From positions 2,542,001 to 2,606,000 of the forward strand of contig NZ_JAENXS010000002.1 of assembly GCF_016612535.1 (NCBI RefSeq): a stretch of DNA of 64,000 nt. Direction: 5' to 3'. The position numbers were made by a program, and so were the translations under genes. Below are positions 38,338-46,664 of the stretch, piece by piece (position 1 is the first letter of the stretch; each line of letters opens with the position of its first letter). Below the pieces are notes generated by a model. The model was given only the letters and a program-made list of their open reading frames with translations. It was not told the origin of the DNA and made no database searches. Source of the DNA: Bradyrhizobium diazoefficiens (lineage in GTDB: Bacteria > Pseudomonadota > Alphaproteobacteria > Rhizobiales > Xanthobacteraceae).

Positions 38338-39498
38338 TCACTCAGCCAATTGAAACCGCTCGAAGCGATCGAGCTCGTCCTCGATCTTCTGCTTCAGCTC
38401 CTTGCGTCCCGCTGTCTTCTTGCCGACGCCGAGCCAGGTCCATTTCTGCATCAACAGCTTCTTCGCCTGCCGGTCGGTCTTGAGATCGAGCGCGGCGACG
38501 ATCTCGTCGCCGACCAGCACGGGGAGCGCGAAATAGCCGAGCTTGCGCTTGGCCTTCGGCACATAGGCCTCGAACAGATGGTTGTAGCCGAAGATGAGAT
38601 TGGTGCGCTTGCGCTGGATGATCAGCGGATCGAACGGCGACAGGATGTGGACGAGATCCGGCGACACCTCGGCAGGCTCGAGCGCCGCAGGCTGCGCCCA
38701 ATGCTCCTGCTTGCCGGCGCCGTCGATTCCGACAGGCACGAGTTCGCCGCGGCGGACGCGCGAGGCGATCAGGTGTGCCACCGCCTTCTTGCTCGGCGCA
38801 TCGAGATGGCAAATCGAATCCAGGCTCACCGCGCCCTGCGAGCGCAGCGCGCGGTCGAGCAGATAGGCCGTGATCTCCTTTGCCGACGCCGGCTTCGGCA
38901 GCTTGTCCCAGCCGAAATGCCGCGTCATCAGATCATAGGTCTTGAGCATGCCCTGGCGCTCGCTGACCGTCGCGACGCCGGTGTAGAAGGCGAGCTGCAA
39001 GGCCCGCTTCGACGGCTTGCGGCTCTGCCACAGATGCTCCTTCTCGGTGAGCACGTCGTCCTCGATGTCGCGAATCGTCAACGGACCTGCGCGCAGGAGC
39101 CGCATCACCTTGCGCGTGTCGGCAGGAGTCACCGAGGCGTACCATCTGTGGCCCTCGCGACGGTGCTCGCGCATGGCCGGCAGGAAGAAGCGAAAATCGT
39201 TCGACGGAACGTAGGACAGCGCATGGGTCCAGTATTCGAACACGCTTCTGTCGACGCTCTGGGCCTGACGTAGATCGGCGCGGCGGTAGGACGGGATGCG
39301 GCTGAACAGGATGTGGTGGTGGCAGCGCTCGATCACGTTGATGGTATCGATCTGCACATAGCCGAGATGGGCGATCGCCTCCGCGACCGCCCGCGCGCCC
39401 TCCCCGAACGGCGCGCGCGTGTCGAGCCGCTGGGCGCGCAGCCAGATCTGCCGGGCTTGTGTCGTCGAGAGCGGAAGGGGGTTTGGTGCGCGGGACAT
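38338..39498 (-). CDS. YcaQ/AlkX-type DNA glycosylase (winged-helix, HTH_42)
   Basis: 386-residue DNA repair enzyme related to bacterial glycosylases that unhook interstrand crosslinks. Near the N-terminus the motif VQIDTINVIERCHHHILFSRI contains the QxD variant (Gln-Ile-Asp) of the family's catalytic QxQ/QxD motif. Also seen are RQIWLRAQRLD and SPFDPLIIQRKRTNLIFGYNHLFEAYVPKAKRKLG (winged-helix region). Its length fits the family. Role as a glycosylase is from family knowledge. Confidence 0.85.
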   Translation of the reverse strand: MSRAPNPLPLSTTQARQIWLRAQRLDTRAPFGEGARAVAEAIAHLGYVQIDTINVIERCHHHILFSRIPSYRRADLRQAQSVDRSVFEYWTHALSYVPSNDFRFFLPAMREHRREGHRWYASVTPADTRKVMRLLRAGPLTIRDIEDDVLTEKEHLWQSRKPSKRALQLAFYTGVATVSERQGMLKTYDLMTRHFGWDKLPKPASAKEITAYLLDRALRSQGAVSLDSICHLDAPSKKAVAHLIASRVRRGELVPVGIDGAGKQEHWAQPAALEPAEVSPDLVHILSPFDPLIIQRKRTNLIFGYNHLFEAYVPKAKRKLGYFALPVLVGDEIVAALDLKTDRQAKKLLMQKWTWLGVGKKTAGRKELKQKIEDELDRFERFQLAE

Positions 39499-39560
39499 TG
39501 CAAGGGCAATGTAGCGGGATTCGCGTCGGGAGAAAGAAGTGGGCTACGAAGAGCCAAAGA

Positions 39561-39590
39561 AAAGCCGCGCTGCCATCTGCTGACAGCGCG
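39561..39590 (-). terminator. Terminator of the Met-rich protein gene
   Basis: CGCGCTG (39566-39572) pairs with CAGCGCG (39584-39590); read on the minus strand it is followed by GCTTTTCTTT. It lies 21 bases past the stop codon of that gene. Confidence 0.75.
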
Positions 39591-39611
39591 ACTGCATGGT
39601 ACGGCCGAGGC

Positions 39612-39866
39612 CTACTTCGTCATCATGGCCTTCTGCGACTTCATGTAGTGCATGCAGGCGCTCTTCATCTTGCCCATGCTCATGTCCGTGTTGGCCATGG
39701 CCATTTCCTTGTTCGCGGCCGTCTTGGCAGGCGTATCGGCCGGCCCGGTCATCATGGCGGTCGATTTCATCATGTTATCGCCGGTGCACGCCATCATCGC
39801 GGCGGATGCGGGGGAAACTGAAAGAGCGAACGCGACAAAGGCTGCGGCGGTGAGCAAGGTCTTCAT
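39612..39866 (-). CDS. Small exported Met-rich protein (84 aa)
   Basis: The signal peptide MKTLLTAAAFVAFALSVSPASA is followed by a mature region of about 62 residues, of which roughly a quarter are Met (MMACTGDNMMKSTAMM; MAMANTDMSMGKMKSACMHYMK) plus two Cys and one His. Met- and His-rich periplasmic proteins often bind Cu(I), so copper or silver buffering is a reasonable hypothesis. No known domain. Single gene with its own terminator. Confidence 0.8.
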   Translation of the reverse strand: MKTLLTAAAFVAFALSVSPASAAMMACTGDNMMKSTAMMTGPADTPAKTAANKEMAMANTDMSMGKMKSACMHYMKSQKAMMTK

Positions 39867-39987
39867 CGAAAAGTCTCCTAAAGTAAAATGAAACCGGCGT
39901 CATGCCGGCCTTCGCAACTACGTATTCTCCCGCGACAATGTTTCGCGGAGAAGAAAATTTTCTTGCTGCAATGCGAAACGAAAGGGA

Positions 39988-40302
39988 TCAGCGGCCGTCC
40001 TTCGGCACCCTGGGCCGGTCACTGAGGCTGCCGGTGGCGATGTCGGGCTCGCAGGAGGCCCTGCCGAGCCCCTCCGCCTGGCAGCGATAGACGCTCCCGG
40101 TGAGACGGTCGACCAGCCACATATTGTCTTCGGTCGGGCCTTCGAGGCCGACATAGCGGGAGGTCAACCCCGTGATCAGCGTCGAGAGCAGGATCGCGAC
40201 CGCGATCATCGCCGCCCCGATATAAATGGGCATGGAGTTCAGAGACACAGTCCGATCCGGCGGGCCGCTGCGATAGAATTGGTAGTCACTTGGCCTCGGC
40301 AC
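39988..40302 (-). CDS. Small membrane-anchored protein (104 aa)
   Basis: A single transmembrane helix (MPIYIGAAMIAVAILLSTLITGL) and a hydrophilic C-terminal part with GPTEDNMWLVDRLTGSVYRCQAEG, which reads like a small periplasmic or cytosolic domain with a conserved Cys pair. Start uncertain: GTG at 40302 gives PRPSDYQFYRSGPPDRT, while an ATG at 40233 would begin directly at the helix. No family recognised. Confidence 0.6.
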   Translation of the reverse strand: MPRPSDYQFYRSGPPDRTVSLNSMPIYIGAAMIAVAILLSTLITGLTSRYVGLEGPTEDNMWLVDRLTGSVYRCQAEGLGRASCEPDIATGSLSDRPRVPKDGR

Positions 40303-40674
40303 TGGATGGAACTCGGCTCCCCTCGTCTGCGGTTATCGGATGACGATTTTGCTAGGCGCGCATCTGGCCGATTTCTTGTTCGCGAGCAGGCCAAGCGGCG
40401 ACCGCTTTGCGACGATCGGTGTCCGCGGGTTTCCAAAGCAAGCGTGGCCCGGATTGGGCCGCTCTCGCATCGCCCTATCCTGGAGCTGTTGAGATAGCCG
40501 GTCGTGGGCGCTCAGCCGTGAAAGCAAGGCCCCACCCGAAACCCTGTGAAAATACGCTAGAATGGCCCTGGAAGCCTCGACCAGCAACGTGACAAAGATC
40601 ACATCTGAGCCTTTGAACCTCCCCTATGCTCGCAGCATCAAATTGCCATCAGGCGTCACAGCGAGGATACGACA
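40303..40674. other. Gene-free interval of about 370 bases before ompA-like gene
   Basis: No convincing coding region on either strand; short open frames lack ribosome sites and composition. The last 80 bases are AT-richer (TTGAACCTCCCCTATG, then CATCAAATTGCCATC) and end in GAGGATACGACA before the ATG, so they probably hold the promoter and leader of the OmpA-like gene. Nothing else is recognised. Confidence 0.5.
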
Positions 40675-41316
40675 ATGACCCATTTCAACAAATTTTTTGG
40701 ACTGAAGGCGATCACTCTGACGGCCGCGCTGTCGCTGACGGCGGGCCTGGCTTTCGCCGGCGACAACAACGTCTCGTCCGGCCAGATCCTGGATGCGCTG
40801 AAGCCGAAGCCGATCACCCGCGGCCTGTCAGTCGGTCCGCAGGCCGACCCGACGGCGCAGGCCAAGGAAGCGACCTTCCTGAACACCGTGCGCAACCGGC
40901 AGACCCGTTCGCTGTCGATGGGCGAGCGCGACCAGATCGCCGAGCTCGCGTCGACCAAGCCGAACATCGATCTGGAGATCCAGTTCGACTACAACTCGGC
41001 CGACATCGCCAAGACCTCGGTGCCGTCGGTGCAGGCGCTCGGCAAGGCGCTGTCCGATCCGTCGCTGAAAGGCTCGACCTTCGTGGTCGCCGGTCATACC
41101 GATGCGATCGGAACCGAAGAGTACAATCAGGGGCTCTCCGAACGGCGCGCCGACACCATCAAGAAGTACCTGGTGCAGAATTACGGCCTCAACGGCACCG
41201 ACCTCGTCACTGTCGGCTATGGCAAGACCAAGCTGAAGGACACCGCCAATGGCGCCGACCCGATCAATCGCCGCGTTCAGGTCGTCAACATGGACACCAA
41301 GACAGCGTCCAAATGA
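40675..41316 (+). CDS. OmpA-family cell-envelope protein
   Basis: 213 residues with a signal peptide ending AGLAFAGDN. The C-terminal OmpA domain (about residues 100-205) has IQFDYNSADIAKTS, TFVVAGHTDAIGTEEYNQGLSERRADTIKKYL and NRRVQV, the peptidoglycan-binding set with Asp and Arg. It anchors the outer envelope to the cell wall. There is no lipobox. Followed by a strong terminator. Confidence 0.9.
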   Translation: MTHFNKFFGLKAITLTAALSLTAGLAFAGDNNVSSGQILDALKPKPITRGLSVGPQADPTAQAKEATFLNTVRNRQTRSLSMGERDQIAELASTKPNIDLEIQFDYNSADIAKTSVPSVQALGKALSDPSLKGSTFVVAGHTDAIGTEEYNQGLSERRADTIKKYLVQNYGLNGTDLVTVGYGKTKLKDTANGADPINRRVQVVNMDTKTASK

Positions 41317-41346
41317 TCTGAGACGTAATTGTAGCGATCGGACCAA

Positions 41347-41382
41347 CCGCCTGCCGCGAGAGTGGCAGGCGGTTTTCTGTTG
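41347..41382 (+). terminator. Strong terminator of the OmpA-like gene
   Basis: CCGCCTGCC (41347-41355) pairs with GGCAGGCGG (41364-41372), followed by TTTTCTGTT. It ends at the stop codon of the convergent mannosyltransferase gene. Confidence 0.9.
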
Positions 41383-42759
41383 TCAGATCCAGCTCTGGAA
41401 CAGCATCAGCCGGTTGAACATCTGCATTGAGGTACCGATGAAGGCGGCTGAAATCGGCAGCATCACCGCAAAGCCGATCGCGGCGACGCCGACATAGGCC
41501 CACAACACCCAGCGCGGCAGACCGTCTCTTCGCAGCACGTAGACGAGCGCGAGCGAGGCCGCCGTTGCGGCCGGCAGATAATAGTAGATGAAGCCCAGCG
41601 TGCGCGGCAGCAGCGCCCAGGCGAGCCAGAGGCCGAAATAGAACGCCGCGATCAGGAACGCATCCCAGCGACGCACGACGATGAAGTCGCGCAACACCGC
41701 GACGAGTGCGAGCAGCGCCGGCCACGCGACCAGCGGATTGCCGAGGAAGACGATCGCCGCGACGTTGTCGTCCGTGGTCTTGTCGAACAGGAACCACACG
41801 GGACGCGCAAGCAACGGCCACGACGGCCACGAGCTCATATAGGTGTGGCCGGCGATCGCGGTGGTGGTGTTGTCGGCAAATATCCGGCGTTGCGCCTCTA
41901 TCAGATCCGGCAACGACAGGCCATAGAGCGGAACGAAGGTGGCGAAATAGGTCACGGCCGGCAGCAGCGCGAAGCAGAGCGCGGCATGATGCGCCCTGAA
42001 CCCGGGCCAGCGATCGGGTCGATACCAATCGTCCGGCTTCGCATCGGCGAACAGCGTGTGCCAGCCCTGCATCAGGCGGATCACCGCAACGATGACGATG
42101 CACACGCCCAGTGGAAACAGGCCGCTCCATTTGCAGGCGGCGGCGACACCGAACAGTGAGCCCGCGAGCGCGAACAGCGCTTGTGGCCGATCCCTTCGAA
42201 AGCCGTGCATGAAAGCGGCGATTGCGAGCAGATCGAGGCCGAGCGCAAAGATGTCGAGCATCGCGATGCGCGCCTGCACGTAGAGCATCTGGTTGAACGC
42301 CGCGATCAGCGCAGCCGCGATCGCAGGCCCTTGGGCTGCGAACAGCGCGAGACCGCAAAGATAGATCGCGACGATTGCAAGCGCGCCGAACAGCGTCGCC
42401 GGGTAGCGCCAGCCGAACGCATTATCGCCGAATGCCGCGATCGATACGGCGATCAGCTCTTTCGCCAGCGGCGGATGCATCGGATTGAGCATCGGCTGCG
42501 ATGGCGTGGAGCCCAGCATCTGTCGCGCGGCCGGCACGTAGTGCACCTCGTCGAAGACGAATTTTTCCGGCGTCACCAGCCCGATCAGCAGCGCGAGATG
42601 CGCCGCTAGGAAGATCGCGACAGCAATCACTGCGCTTCGCGACAACTTCGGAACCGCATGTGCTTCGAGCGACTGCTGTGGGGCTATTTTGCGTGGCAAA
42701 TCTGCGTCACCGCGAATAAAAAACAACTCAGCCGATCCATTGAACGCATCCTGCCGCAA
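41383..42759 (-). CDS. Dolichyl-phosphate-mannose-like glycosyltransferase (GT39)
   Basis: 458-residue polytopic inner-membrane protein (about ten helices). The first loop bears the catalytic acidic pair in FVFDEVHYVPAARQML, as in PMT enzymes that transfer mannose from a lipid carrier to protein or glycolipid. The start is unclear: the frame opens with TTG at 42759 and no ATG or GTG appears before the first helix, so the N-terminus remains open. Alphaproteobacterial relatives act on glycoproteins or lipids; the acceptor here is unknown. Confidence 0.85.
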   Translation of the reverse strand: MRQDAFNGSAELFFIRGDADLPRKIAPQQSLEAHAVPKLSRSAVIAVAIFLAAHLALLIGLVTPEKFVFDEVHYVPAARQMLGSTPSQPMLNPMHPPLAKELIAVSIAAFGDNAFGWRYPATLFGALAIVAIYLCGLALFAAQGPAIAAALIAAFNQMLYVQARIAMLDIFALGLDLLAIAAFMHGFRRDRPQALFALAGSLFGVAAACKWSGLFPLGVCIVIVAVIRLMQGWHTLFADAKPDDWYRPDRWPGFRAHHAALCFALLPAVTYFATFVPLYGLSLPDLIEAQRRIFADNTTTAIAGHTYMSSWPSWPLLARPVWFLFDKTTDDNVAAIVFLGNPLVAWPALLALVAVLRDFIVVRRWDAFLIAAFYFGLWLAWALLPRTLGFIYYYLPAATAASLALVYVLRRDGLPRWVLWAYVGVAAIGFAVMLPISAAFIGTSMQMFNRLMLFQSWI

Positions 42760-42860
42760 ACGTCACTAAGCTAACGCTCATCCCGCGCCGCTAGTCGTCA
42801 TTCTGCCATAACACAAAAGTGTGCAATCCGGTACGATCAGGGACCTCGATCGGTTACGAA

Positions 42861-43562
42861 ATGAAACTACGGTTTCTGTTTTTCCCCACACTGCTGTCGG
42901 CCACCTTCTGTGCGGCGCCATGCGCGCAAGCCCAGACGCGCGTTGGCGAAGCCGTCCTCGTCCAGAACGAAGTGGTGCGCGTCGCCGCAAGCACGACGCC
43001 GATCAATGTCGGCGACGGCATGCTACGCGACGAGACCGTGCGCACCGGCGCCGACAGCGCAGCGCGCTTTGTCATGGCCGACAGCACCAATCTGTCGCTC
43101 GGGCCGAGCGCGACGCTGAAGCTCGACCGCACCGTCTTCAATGACGAGCACAGCTATCGCGACGTCGCGATCCGCATGACGACCGGCGCATTCCGCTTCG
43201 TCACCGGACATTCGGCGAAGACCGCCTACAAGATCACGACGCCGCTCGCGACCATCGGCGTGCGTGGCACCACACTCGACATCCTGTCGCAGCGCGGCCG
43301 CTCCGTCATCGTGCTCCAGGAAGGCGCGGCCAGCGTCTGTACGCTGAGCTTTCAGTGCATCCAGCTCACCCAGCCGGGCGATACCGCGGTCATTACCTCG
43401 ACAGGTGGCAAGGCCTCCATCACCAAGACCAACACGCCGCCCTGGACCTTTGCCGCCAACTGCGCGGCAAATGCCGGGCTGTGCGCCGTCAATCAATATG
43501 CCGACGCCTCACCGACCATCACGCCCTCCGTCCATGACGACGGCATGCTGTGCGGGCGCTGA
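42861..43562 (+). CDS. Exported FecR-domain protein
   Basis: 233 residues starting MKLRFLFFPTLLSATF with a signal peptide ending CAQAQT. The FecR/DUF domain is recognised by TGADSAARFVMADSTNLSLGPSATLKLD and TPLATIGVRGTTLDI. The C-terminal part has six Cys (VCTLSFQC, NCAANAGLC, MLCGR) that could form disulfides, unlike the cytoplasmic anti-sigma role of classical FecR. There is no anti-sigma helix or membrane segment. The stop overlaps the beta-barrel gene by one base (TGATG), so the two are made together. Confidence 0.85.
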   Translation: MKLRFLFFPTLLSATFCAAPCAQAQTRVGEAVLVQNEVVRVAASTTPINVGDGMLRDETVRTGADSAARFVMADSTNLSLGPSATLKLDRTVFNDEHSYRDVAIRMTTGAFRFVTGHSAKTAYKITTPLATIGVRGTTLDILSQRGRSVIVLQEGAASVCTLSFQCIQLTQPGDTAVITSTGGKASITKTNTPPWTFAANCAANAGLCAVNQYADASPTITPSVHDDGMLCGR

Positions 43563-44620
43563 TGATGGTGAAGTTCGCGATGCGCAGCTTCGTCCTCCCG
43601 GCGGTCACGGCCGCCGCGACGCTGATGCTGCTGGCAGCTCAGTTGCAGATTGCGGCAGCTCAAACACCCACGCCTACGCCGTCCCCGTCGCCAAGCCCGT
43701 ACCCGTCGCCAAGCCCGACGCCGACCGGCTCCGACTCCAGCGGTAACTCGATCGGCGGGCTCGCCCATCAGCGCTTCAACCAGATGATCACCAACCGGGT
43801 GCTCGGTACGGTTCTGCTTGGCGTCAACGAGCAGGTCAATTGCAGCGACTGCGTCAGCGCGTTCGGCTCAGCCGGCTCGTTCTCAGCCGGCGTCCATGGC
43901 CGCAAGGAGCTCACCAACAATCTGTCGCTGCTTGCCGGCCTCGCCTACACGCAATACGGCGAGGGCGGCTACAACATCACCAGCGCACCGATCGGCGCCT
44001 TCGCGCTGCGCTATGATTTCACCGATTGGGGCTCGTCACGACCGTTCTTCGACGTCGGCACCATCCTGACGCCATGGGAGAAAGCGCGCTATACCCGCAG
44101 CTACGACACCAGCCTCGGTCCGGTGAGCGTAACGAGTTCGACCAACGCCGCAAACTATGCGGTCTATGGCCGCGCCGGCTGGATGAGTCGCCTGTCGCCG
44201 CGCGATGAGGTCGCAGCGTCGATCGAGGTCTGGCAACTCTGGCAGCGCGTATCGGGCTACGCCGATAATACGGTCGCGTTCAATCCGTTCGACGCCGGCA
44301 TCGCGACCGGCACCGACCGCACCAGCCTGGTCAAGATCGGCGGCCAGTGGACCCATCTCTTCGCCGGCAATATCGAGACCAACATCAATGGCGGCTGGGT
44401 GCAGTCGTTCGCCGCGCACAGCGGCGTGGTCGCCACCGTGACCGGCGATGGCATGGTGGTGCCGACAATGGGCAACCAGGGCTGGTTCGAATATGGCGGT
44501 CGCCTCGGCTTCCGCGTGCAGAAGGGCTGGGTGGTGGACCTCTTCGCGAACGGCACGCTTGGCCCGCAGCCGGTCGGCAACACGATCCACGGCGGCGTCG
44601 GGCTGAGGATCAATTACTGA
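43562..44620 (+). CDS. Outer-membrane beta-barrel protein with Pro/Ser linker
   Basis: 352 residues. Signal peptide MMVKFAMRSFVLPAVTAAATLMLLA, then the Thr/Pro/Ser repeat TPTPTPSPSPSPYPSPSPTPTG as a linker (about residues 34-55), and a barrel from about residue 60 with amphipathic strands ending in the aromatic terminus GVGLRINY, as in outer-membrane proteins. A short Cys pair (NCSDC) lies after the linker. It resembles autotransporter barrels but lacks a passenger; the separately encoded FecR protein might serve as one. Start ATG at 43562, coupled to the upstream gene. Confidence 0.8.
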   Translation: MMVKFAMRSFVLPAVTAAATLMLLAAQLQIAAAQTPTPTPSPSPSPYPSPSPTPTGSDSSGNSIGGLAHQRFNQMITNRVLGTVLLGVNEQVNCSDCVSAFGSAGSFSAGVHGRKELTNNLSLLAGLAYTQYGEGGYNITSAPIGAFALRYDFTDWGSSRPFFDVGTILTPWEKARYTRSYDTSLGPVSVTSSTNAANYAVYGRAGWMSRLSPRDEVAASIEVWQLWQRVSGYADNTVAFNPFDAGIATGTDRTSLVKIGGQWTHLFAGNIETNINGGWVQSFAAHSGVVATVTGDGMVVPTMGNQGWFEYGGRLGFRVQKGWVVDLFANGTLGPQPVGNTIHGGVGLRINY

Positions 44621-44640
44621 GACGCTTACAAACCGTCTCT

Positions 44641-44728
44641 TAGGGTGGGCAAAGCGAAAGCGTGCCCACCACTTCTCTAAACGGCGCAAGGTAGGTGGGC
44701 ACTGCGCTATCGCGCCTTTGCCCACCCT
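44641..44728. repeat. Palindromic intergenic repeat (family E), copy 2
   Basis: TAGGGTGGGCAAAGCG...CGTGCCCACC mirrors GGTGGGCACTGCG...CGCCTTTGCCCACCCT. The same family as 37642-37736. The IS110 element follows at once. Confidence 0.8.
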
Positions 44729-44772
44729 TGTATTGGCGGGCCGGGCTATGATGGGCTGGTTCCGTGAGGAAT

Positions 44773-44804
44773 GGCCCAGCCCGGGTGGCCACCCGGGCTG
44801 GGCC
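44773..44804. repeat. Perfect 32-base palindrome upstream of the IS110 transposase
   Basis: Each 16-base arm begins GGCCCAGCCC; the halves are perfect inverse complements with no spacer. It can form a cruciform in DNA or a hairpin in RNA. It lies in the non-coding leader of the IS110 transposase, where guide (bridge) RNA structures are expected. Confidence 0.7.
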
Positions 44805-44938
44805 GCCGATCGATCGGATCGATGCCCACCGAAGCCCCTGAGAGCTGCGTTTCGTAGCAAGATCGCGGTCGGCACTTCATCGGGACCCGCATGGTTGAAC
44901 GAACTTCAGGTTCGCATCACAAGGGAGGGTCGAGGAAG

Positions 44939-45910
44939 ATGGCCAAACGTAACACGATCTGTGCCGGAATCGATACTAGCAAAGACAAGCTCGACGTGGC
45001 GCTCGATGGCAGTTCGGAGGAGCTGCAGGTCAAGAACACGGCGGAAGGTCACCAGGAGTTGGTGGAGTGGCTGAAGCGCCACAAGGTCAAGAGGGTTGGG
45101 ATCGAGGCGAGCGGTGGTTATGAGCAGGCGGCGGTTGCCGAACTGCGACGCAAGCGGTTTGTCGTCATCGTATTTCAGCCGATCCAGGTCCGTGCCTATG
45201 CCACGTTCCATTTGCAACGGGCCAAGAACGACAAGATCGATGCTGCGTTGATTGCGGCCTGCACCGCCGCGGTCAAGAACATCCATCCCGCTCCAGACCC
45301 CCGGCTGCAGCCCTTTGCCGTGCATCTGACGATGATCGACCAGATCAAGGAGGACATCGCAAAGCTCAAAAATCGGCTGGAGAGCTGCCGTGACGAGCGT
45401 ATCCAGAAGTTCTGGAAGGAGCAGATTGCTCTGTTGGCCAAGCACAGACGAGCCGAGTTCAAGGCCTTGGTGGCAGCGATCCGCAAGCATCGCGATCTCG
45501 CCGCACGTCTCGATCTGATCTACAGCGTTGGCGGCAGCGGCTTGCCGACCGCGGTTGCCATCTTGATCAGGATGCCCGAGATCGGTCGGATCACCCGCGA
45601 GCAAGCCGCAGCCCTCACCGGACTTGCGCCTTACGATGACGACAGCGGCAAGCATATCGGCGCCCGTCGAATTGACGGCGGACGCCAGCGCTTGCGTCAG
45701 GCACTCTACACCGCAGCTCTTCCGGCCTCCTTCCGCTGGAACCCGCAGCTCATGGCCCTGTACAGCCGGCTGATCGCCGCCGGCAAGGGCCACAAGCGCG
45801 CGCTCGTCGCCTGTGCCAGAAAGCTGATCGTCATCATCAACGCCGTCGTCGCCCGCGGAACACCGTGGGTCGCTGAACCGCCCAAAACCGTGAGTGTGTC
45901 CGTCACCTGA
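44939..45910 (+). CDS. IS110-family transposase
   Basis: 323 residues, starting MAKRNTICAGIDTSKDKLDVALDG. DEDD RuvC-like acids: Asp in GIDTSKD, Glu in GIEASGGYE, Asp pair in AKNDKIDAALIA. The C-terminal Transposase_20 domain has PEIGRITREQAAALTGLAPYDDDSGK, with the Ser that forms the DNA link in that family further into the domain. An extension to 44891 is possible, but 44939 follows GAGGAAG. It appears intact, so the element could be active. Confidence 0.92.
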   Translation: MAKRNTICAGIDTSKDKLDVALDGSSEELQVKNTAEGHQELVEWLKRHKVKRVGIEASGGYEQAAVAELRRKRFVVIVFQPIQVRAYATFHLQRAKNDKIDAALIAACTAAVKNIHPAPDPRLQPFAVHLTMIDQIKEDIAKLKNRLESCRDERIQKFWKEQIALLAKHRRAEFKALVAAIRKHRDLAARLDLIYSVGGSGLPTAVAILIRMPEIGRITREQAAALTGLAPYDDDSGKHIGARRIDGGRQRLRQALYTAALPASFRWNPQLMALYSRLIAAGKGHKRALVACARKLIVIINAVVARGTPWVAEPPKTVSVSVT

Positions 45911-46124
45911 TCGCGTTTCTTGGTTCGACCAGGCGACCGTTTCTTCGTCCCGACCTGCCGTCAAGACGACGCCGCGCACCGCGGCCGTCAAGGATGGCCG
46001 TCGCGCGCGTCTCACCTCACATCAACTGCCGCCAGGCCACGCCTTGACGGCCGCGGCGCGCGGCGTCAGCCTCAAGGCTATCGGGACGCCATACTTAATG
46101 GTTGCTACTGCATCTGTGTTGACG

Positions 46125-46613
46125 TCACGCCGCCGACTTGCCTTCGAACGCGCGGCGCAGCACCTCCTCATCGAGCTTCACCATCTTCATCATGGCCTGC
46201 ATCGCGCGGGCGGCAGCAGCCTTGTCGGGGCTCGACAGGAACTCGAACATCACCTTCGGCACCACCTGCCAGGATACGCCATAACGGTCATAGATCCAGC
46301 CGCACTGCTGCTCCTTGCCGCCCTGGGCCAGGAATGCGTTCCAGACGCTGTCGACCTGGGCCTGGTCGTCGCAATGGATCATCAGCGACAGCGCGTGGGT
46401 ATAGTCCACCTTCATGCCTCCGTTGAGCGCGACCAGGGGCTGTCGGGCCACCGTGAACTCGACGACGAGCACCGATCCTTCCTTGCCGGAGGGGTTATCC
46501 GAGACGTTGCGCTGAACGTGCGTGATCTCTGAATTTGGAACGAGCGAGACGTAGAACTTTGCGGCTTCCTCGGCATCGCCATTGAACCACATGCAGGGCA
46601 CGACCTTGGACAT
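46125..46613 (-). CDS. VOC-family (PhnB-like) protein 1
   Basis: 162 residues starting MSKVVPCMWFNGDAEEAAKFYVSLVPNSEITHV. The pattern NGGMKVDYTHALSLMIHCDD, then WIYDRYGVSWQVVPKVM, matches the PhnB/3-demethylubiquinone-like subset of the vicinal-oxygen-chelate superfamily. It lies in tandem with another VOC gene (about 50 bases apart). The reaction is unknown. Confidence 0.85.
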   Translation of the reverse strand: MSKVVPCMWFNGDAEEAAKFYVSLVPNSEITHVQRNVSDNPSGKEGSVLVVEFTVARQPLVALNGGMKVDYTHALSLMIHCDDQAQVDSVWNAFLAQGGKEQQCGWIYDRYGVSWQVVPKVMFEFLSSPDKAAAARAMQAMMKMVKLDEEVLRRAFEGKSAA

Positions 46614-46664
46614 TGCGAATGCTCCTTCTTAGCGATTTGCGAGTTTTGACTTCTGGGGCTTCGA

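Larger units (their letters stand above)
44621..44938. other. Gene-free interval: family E repeat and left end of the IS110 element
   Basis: Contains the family E palindromic repeat (44641-44728), then the presumed left part of the IS110-type element with a perfect 32-base palindrome at 44773-44804. There is no gene. Confidence 0.6.
44730..46105 (+). mobile_element. IS110-family element, approximate ends
   Basis: The transposase at 44939-45910 defines the element; IS110 elements lack terminal inverted repeats and target duplications, so the ends are estimates. The left end is probably just after the family E repeat (about 44730), and the right end near 46105, before the divergent VOC gene. 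The leader contains a perfect palindrome, and IS110-type elements use structured non-coding RNAs at their ends to choose targets. Confidence 0.55.

Noticed and set aside
43663..43727. Possible minisatellite or CRISPR-like tandem repeat
   Set aside because: The repetition codes for a Thr/Pro/Ser linker inside the beta-barrel gene; units are short and irregular and there are no spacers.
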